The notes beneath the pieces were generated by a model. That model searched no databases, had not been told where the DNA came from, and saw only the letters and a list, made by a program, of their open reading frames with translations. From NCBI GenBank assembly GCA_054601695.1, contig BAAHQB010000086.1, forward strand, positions 665,629-729,628: DNA of 64,000 nt. Reading direction: 5' to 3'. Both the position numbers and the translations under genes were made by a program. Positions 62,306 through 64,000 of this stretch are shown one piece after another. This DNA is from Amorphochlora amoebiformis. Its lineage: Eukaryota; Cercozoa; Chlorarachniophyceae. Numbering within the stretch: the first letter of the stretch is position 1; every line of letters starts with the position of its first letter.

Positions 62306-62322
62306 TACAAATATATATATAT

Positions 62323-62353
<31 letters not shown>

Positions 62354-62603
62354 CATATATATACACACATATATTTTGAACAGATCGAGACAATCCCAAA
62401 AACAAGACGATGAGAAAAATAACCGAAAATTCTCGAAAGATATGAGGATAGCATATCGATTTACCTGAGCCCATCCCGGCAGCGGCGTACAGGTGAGGAG
62501 GAAGGGAAGCGAATGAAAATACCTAAAAAAAAACATGGAACTTAAAACTTTAAAGCTATAAAACTATGTAGCCTTTACATTCTCACACCTGTATGTGTTA
62601 CAG

Positions 62604-62634
<31 letters not shown>

Positions 62635-62743
62635 GTATTTATATCTACGTATATACACTTAGTCTACTCCTCAGGCTCTCTCTCTCTCTCTATGTATAGT
62701 ATATATATATATATGTGTATATAAATATATACATATATAAATA

Positions 62744-62778
<35 letters not shown>

Positions 62779-62928
62779 TACATACATATATATGAACATT
62801 TGCTCTCCCTCATTCTTTAACTCTTATTCGATCTCCCTCTGTCTCGCTCTCTCTCTCTCTTTCTTTCTCTCGCTCTCTCTCTCTCTCTTACTCTCTCTCT
62901 TTCTCTCTCTCTCTCTTTCTTTCTCTCG

Positions 62929-62960
<32 letters not shown>

Positions 62961-62964
62961 GTCC

Positions 62965-63000
<36 letters not shown>

Positions 63001-63416
63001 ACTCCCTCACACACTCTCACTCTCTCTCTCACGATCCGTCACTTTCCCACTCATACCCTCACTCAATCTCTCTCTCACGATCCGTCACTTTCCCACTCAT
63101 ACCCTCACTCAATCTCTCTTTCTCTCTCTCACTCTCTGTGATTCTCTTCGTCTCCCTCTCTCTTTCTCTCGCTTTCTCTCTCTCTTTCTCCCTCTCTTTC
63201 TCTCGCTTTCTCTCGCTTTCTCTCTCTCTCTTTCTCTCTCTGTTTCTCTCTGTTTCTCTTCTCGCTCTTATCTCTCTCCGTGAGCGCTACCAGACGTAAA
63301 ATTGGAAATGGAGGGATCGACTGAAGACCACGCCGATGAAGTTGGACAAGAGCATAACCGTTACAGTTTCTTGAGTTGATAGCTTCTCTCTGGTTAGATA
63401 TGTAAATAGTATGTAT

Positions 63417-63469
<53 letters not shown>

Positions 63470-63545
63470 ATATATATATATACACATACATATACATATA
63501 AATATATGTATGCATATATATATATATATATCTTATACATCCTGT

Positions 63546-63583
<38 letters not shown>

Positions 63584-63731
63584 TGTACATATATATACAC
63601 ATATATGTATATATATACGTATACTTACATATTAGACACTCGTATGCATGTATTTATGTGTGTATTTGTAATAAACGTATACAACATATGTATATATATA
63701 TACATCTACATGCACATGTACATACATATAA

Positions 63732-63765
<34 letters not shown>

Positions 63766-63771
63766 GTGTTT

Positions 63772-63809
<38 letters not shown>

Positions 63810-63983
63810 ATTTATATAAATGCATGTAACTTCATAACCAAGTTAAATCAAATTACCTTCCCATAGCCCTCTTAAGAAATGATTTTTTCGCCCCGGGTGC
63901 TCCGCAGTAAATGGAGAAGAGAATCCAACTAAATGCTGTTAGGGCCAAAAGGCCGATTCCAAATGCCTTTGATGTGAAAATAC
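60495..63983 (-). CDS. ALG3: ALG3 alpha-1,3-mannosyltransferase, C-terminal five exons, partial (5' part beyond right edge)
   Basis: Exons: 63983-63857, 63389-63291, 62522-62465, 61511-61467, 60605-60495 (TAG). All are GT-AG with agreeing phases, 146 residues. The diagnostic ALG3 stretch is clear: [19 protein letters not shown] followed by [17 protein letters not shown], then [14 protein letters not shown], preceded and followed by hydrophobic helices ([35 protein letters not shown]). ALG3 is the ER membrane enzyme that adds the first dolichol-phosphate-mannose-derived alpha-1,3 mannose to Man5GlcNAc2-PP-dolichol in N-glycan assembly. The C-terminus HKGVKDA is basic but has no classic KKxx signal. 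A second frame through the last three exons is also open, but only the chosen one fits the family and the upstream phase. Confidence 0.9.
61860..62120 (-). repeat. Dispersed element copy B inside an ALG3 intron
   Basis: Read on the minus strand, GGAGATC/GGAGATT repeats (62050-62090) are followed by an ACCTGATTCAGTATTAATCA segment, GTCACGCCATGTCACGCG and CCTAAATATACCCTCCTTAAC, in the same order as 49290-49450. At 61866-61918 the plus strand has TAGCGCAGCGG and GGTTGAAATCC, which resemble Pol III A and B boxes. Confidence 0.5.
62675..63280. repeat. CT-rich microsatellite region in an ALG3 intron
   Basis: (CT)n with CTTT and CTCG interruptions between 62800 and 63280, a smaller (CT)n at 62679-62692, and an internal duplication of a 50-bp block (TCTCACGATCCGTCACTTTC then CCACTCATACCCTCACTCAA) at about 63027 and 63073. 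It is purine-rich in the transcript. Confidence 0.9.
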
Positions 63984-64000
63984 CTGATGAATGCATGTGT

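Overview
The window is nuclear DNA of a microbial eukaryote. Evidence: GT-AG introns interrupt seven of eight genes, interstitial TTAGGG/CCCTAA telomere-type repeats are common, and the products are eukaryotic (a ubiquitin-actin fusion, acid sphingomyelinase with a saposin domain, ALG3). The lineage cannot be fixed from this sequence. A ubiquitin-actin fusion and very intron-rich genes fit some free-living protists or algae; that is inference. About 85-90% of the window is intron or spacer, mostly (TA)n microsatellite. Most long open reading frames here are translations of TA, CT or ATGT repeats. The real genes are chains of short exons that I assembled by hand from splice sites, matching phase and family motifs.

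Layout, left to right: (1) + strand, <1-8613, multi-pass membrane protein with an AAAP/SLC38-like C-terminal half, 5' end outside the window. (2) - strand, 18684 to at least 11784, BTB/POZ-like protein, 3' end unresolved. (3) + strand, 20682-22055, intronless ubiquitin-actin fusion. (4) - strand, 42876-22992, acid sphingomyelinase-like phosphodiesterase in 29 exons (623 aa over 19.9 kb). (5) + strand, 43283-52839, CutC-family protein in 14 exons (304 aa). (6) - strand, 56988-53411, SnoaL-like protein in 7 exons with one frameshift. (7) + strand, 57330-60076, SirTM-like sirtuin in 11 exons (358 aa). (8) - strand, 63983-60495, C-terminal part of ALG3, continuing beyond the right edge.

The eight genes alternate strand without exception, so every intergenic gap is either head-to-head (a possible shared promoter: about 2.0 kb, 406 bp and 341 bp) or tail-to-tail. 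The tail-to-tail gaps are unique DNA unusually rich in the tetramer CTAG.

Three genome-architecture signals stand out. First, telomere-type repeats sit inside introns, and in several cases the splice donor or acceptor lies in the repeat itself. Second, a recurring element with a small hairpin, a conserved core and a telomeric-repeat tail is found only in introns. Third, many exons are accompanied by decayed tandem copies of one exon edge, always on the side that keeps the nearest splice site. The genes do not form an obvious pathway, although ALG3 (ER N-glycan assembly) and sphingomyelinase (a secreted or lysosomal glycoprotein type) both belong to the secretory system.
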